Below, one piece after another: positions 23,370 to 24,226 of a stretch of DNA of 24,226 bases. How positions within the stretch are numbered: position 1 is the stretch's first letter; every line of letters begins with the position of its first letter. Source of the DNA: CAKSEI01 sp964403505. GTDB lineage: Bacteria; Bacillota; Clostridia; Oscillospirales; CAG-272. The notes under the pieces were generated by a model. It was not told where the DNA came from and ran no database searches. It worked only from the letters and a program-made list of their open reading frames with translations. The DNA lies in assembly GCA_964403505.1 (NCBI GenBank), contig CAYOFP010000025.1, positions 1 through 24,226 on the forward strand, read 5' to 3'. Both the position numbers and the translations under genes were made by a program.

Positions 23370-23392
23370 GTCTGTCGGACTAAACGGCAGAC
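23370..23392 (+). promoter_or_regulatory. Leader hairpin between a strong SD and the HAD start
   Basis: GTCTGTCG/CGGCAGAC (8 bp with one G-U pair, 7-nt loop) begins at the last base of an AAGGAG (23365-23370) that has no start codon at normal distance. The gene's ATG at 23408 instead has a weak GGTGA 5 nt away. Confidence 0.5.
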
Positions 23393-23407
23393 AAAACGGT
23401 GACTTTC

Positions 23408-24052
23408 ATGAAAGACAATGCAGTCATTTTTGCACTTGACGGAACGCTCCTCGACACGCTCGACGACCTTACCGAAAGCGTAAACTATGCGCTCAAAAAG
23501 GGCGGTTACCCTGAATTGACAAGGGACGAAGTCCGCAAAAACGCAGGCGGCAGCATAGGCGATCTCATCAGAAAAAGCGTTCCGAAGGGAACGACATGGG
23601 AAGAATCCTGGGAGCTTATCGCACCCTGCAACGAGCGCTTCACGGAAGCTCAGGGTTCTGCAAAGGCATACGACGGCATCACAGAACTGCTTGACACACT
23701 TAAAAATGACGGCGTAAAGGTAGCTGTCATCTCCGACAAACCGGACGACAAGGCAAAGGCCGCAGTCGAAAAGTATTTCGGAGACCGCGTCTGCCTCGTA
23801 CTCGGTGAGGCAGAAGGCGTAAAGAAAAGACCCGCTCCCGATATGCTCTTCGCCGCAATGAAGGAGATGGGCGTTCTGCCGACACACACAACATACGTCG
23901 GAAACGATGCGCTCGACGTTCAGATCGCAAAAAATGCCGGCATCAACGGCGTTATGGTATCCTGGGGCTATAAGGACAAAACCTACCTCGAGAACCACGC
24001 AGCGCTCAAGATCGTCGACACCCCCGACGAACTCCTCGCTGAGATAAAATAA
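23408..24052 (+). CDS. HAD-superfamily phosphatase homologue lacking catalytic residues
   Basis: 214-residue protein with the full architecture of a phosphoglycolate-phosphatase-like HAD enzyme (helical cap about 17-85, Rossmann core). Motif I reads FALDGTLLDT instead of FDLDGTLLDT, so the nucleophile Asp is Ala9 (codon GCA). Motif III has RPAPD with Arg141 in place of the conserved Lys, though Lys139/140 adjoin. Motif IV reads YVGNDALD with Asn166 in place of the first Asp of GDxxxD; motif II Ser109 is kept. The reading frame is intact, so this looks like a maintained pseudoenzyme rather than a decayed gene. I chose the ATG at 23408 (GGTGA site); a GTG at 23399 is also in frame. Monocistronic. 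Confidence 0.85.
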   Translation: MKDNAVIFALDGTLLDTLDDLTESVNYALKKGGYPELTRDEVRKNAGGSIGDLIRKSVPKGTTWEESWELIAPCNERFTEAQGSAKAYDGITELLDTLKNDGVKVAVISDKPDDKAKAAVEKYFGDRVCLVLGEAEGVKKRPAPDMLFAAMKEMGVLPTHTTYVGNDALDVQIAKNAGINGVMVSWGYKDKTYLENHAALKIVDTPDELLAEIK

Positions 24053-24063
24053 ATTTTAGTTTT

Positions 24064-24170
24064 GCGGGGGACGCTTTTTGAAAAAAGTGTCCCCCGCCCT
24101 CATTCAAAAACCTTTATGGGGAAAATTATATTGGCGACAGAGATATAGCCACATCAAAAAAACGGTATCA
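24064..24170 (+). repeat. Dispersed palindromic repeat, unit D (interrupted)
   Basis: A 16-bp hairpin (24064-24079 / 24082-24097, GCGGGGGACGCTTTTT with one G-T pair) starts 11 nt after the HAD stop. It is followed by CATTCAAAAAC, then GCGACAGAGAT at 24134-24144 (36 nt from the hairpin), then ACATCAAAAAAACGGTATCA. This matches unit B and the first half of the terminator at 15707-15737, but the complementary GATACCGTT half is missing and foreign sequence begins at about 24172. Confidence 0.8.
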
Positions 24171-24173
24171 GTA

Positions 24174-24226
24174 TGAAGTGAACCCCAAAGTTTAGACAAA
24201 ACAAATATTAAATTGTTAGTGAATGA
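24174..24226. mobile_element. Probable end of an IS3-family insertion sequence (partial)
   Basis: TGAAGTGAACCCCAAAG followed by TTTAGACAAAAC resembles the terminal inverted repeats of IS3-family (IS150-type) elements, which typically read TGx...CCCCAAAA.TTAGAC. It begins exactly where the repeat homology of unit D stops. No transposase reading frame is visible in the 53 bases present; the element continues beyond the window. Confidence 0.5.

Overview
The window looks like the chromosome of an anaerobic Firmicute, most likely a gut Clostridium-class member of the Oscillospiraceae/Ruminococcus kind. This is an inference from AGGAGG-type ribosome sites, sigma-A promoters (TTGACA-17-TATAAT), lipobox lipoproteins, a T-box leader, an rpsO-pnp pair, and GGGGG/AAAAAGT palindromes at gene ends. 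There is no rRNA, tRNA, CRISPR array, phage module or plasmid replication gene. All complete genes sit in compact operons with ATGA or TGATG junctions.

Left part (1-12640, all minus strand). A promoter at 12612-12640 drives a surface-glycan operon, in transcription order: a DegT/PglE-type aminotransferase, a PglC-type phosphoglycosyl transferase, a PglD/NeuD-type acetyltransferase, three GT-B glycosyltransferases, and a parvulin-type lipoprotein foldase. The first three match the UDP-diNAc-bacillosamine/EpsLMN logic, but the 4,6-dehydratase and the flippase are not in the window. Downstream, a separate promoter (5066-5094) drives a complete branched-chain amino-acid ABC importer (livJ-H-M-G-F). 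A stem-loop lies between the binding protein and the permease genes.

Middle (12691-15895). pfkA (ATP-type phosphofructokinase) and comM/yifB run on the plus strand, separated by a roughly 110-bp foldback element. comM converges on pnp across a 294-bp non-coding stretch made of nested palindromes. One unit of a dispersed repeat lies on each side, with a bidirectional terminator between them.

Right part (15896-23183, minus strand). A canonical promoter and a T-box leader with a UGC (Cys) specifier and a UGGA bulge precede cysE-cysS and a translationally coupled orphan solute-binding lipoprotein. Next comes rpsO-pnp, whose 339-nt spacer is rich in hairpins, including a long duplex just upstream of the pnp ribosome site. 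tspO lies upstream of the T-box promoter.

Right edge. A plus-strand HAD-phosphatase homologue has lost its nucleophile and two other catalytic positions. It is followed by another copy of the dispersed repeat, apparently interrupted by the end of an IS3-family element that runs out of the window.

Most noteworthy: the HAD pseudoenzyme; the dispersed palindromic repeat family (four units in 24 kb) and its IS insertion; the pnp leader duplex together with an RRDGDRP-repeat tail on PNPase; and the cysteine T-box operon carrying an unexplained solute-binding protein.
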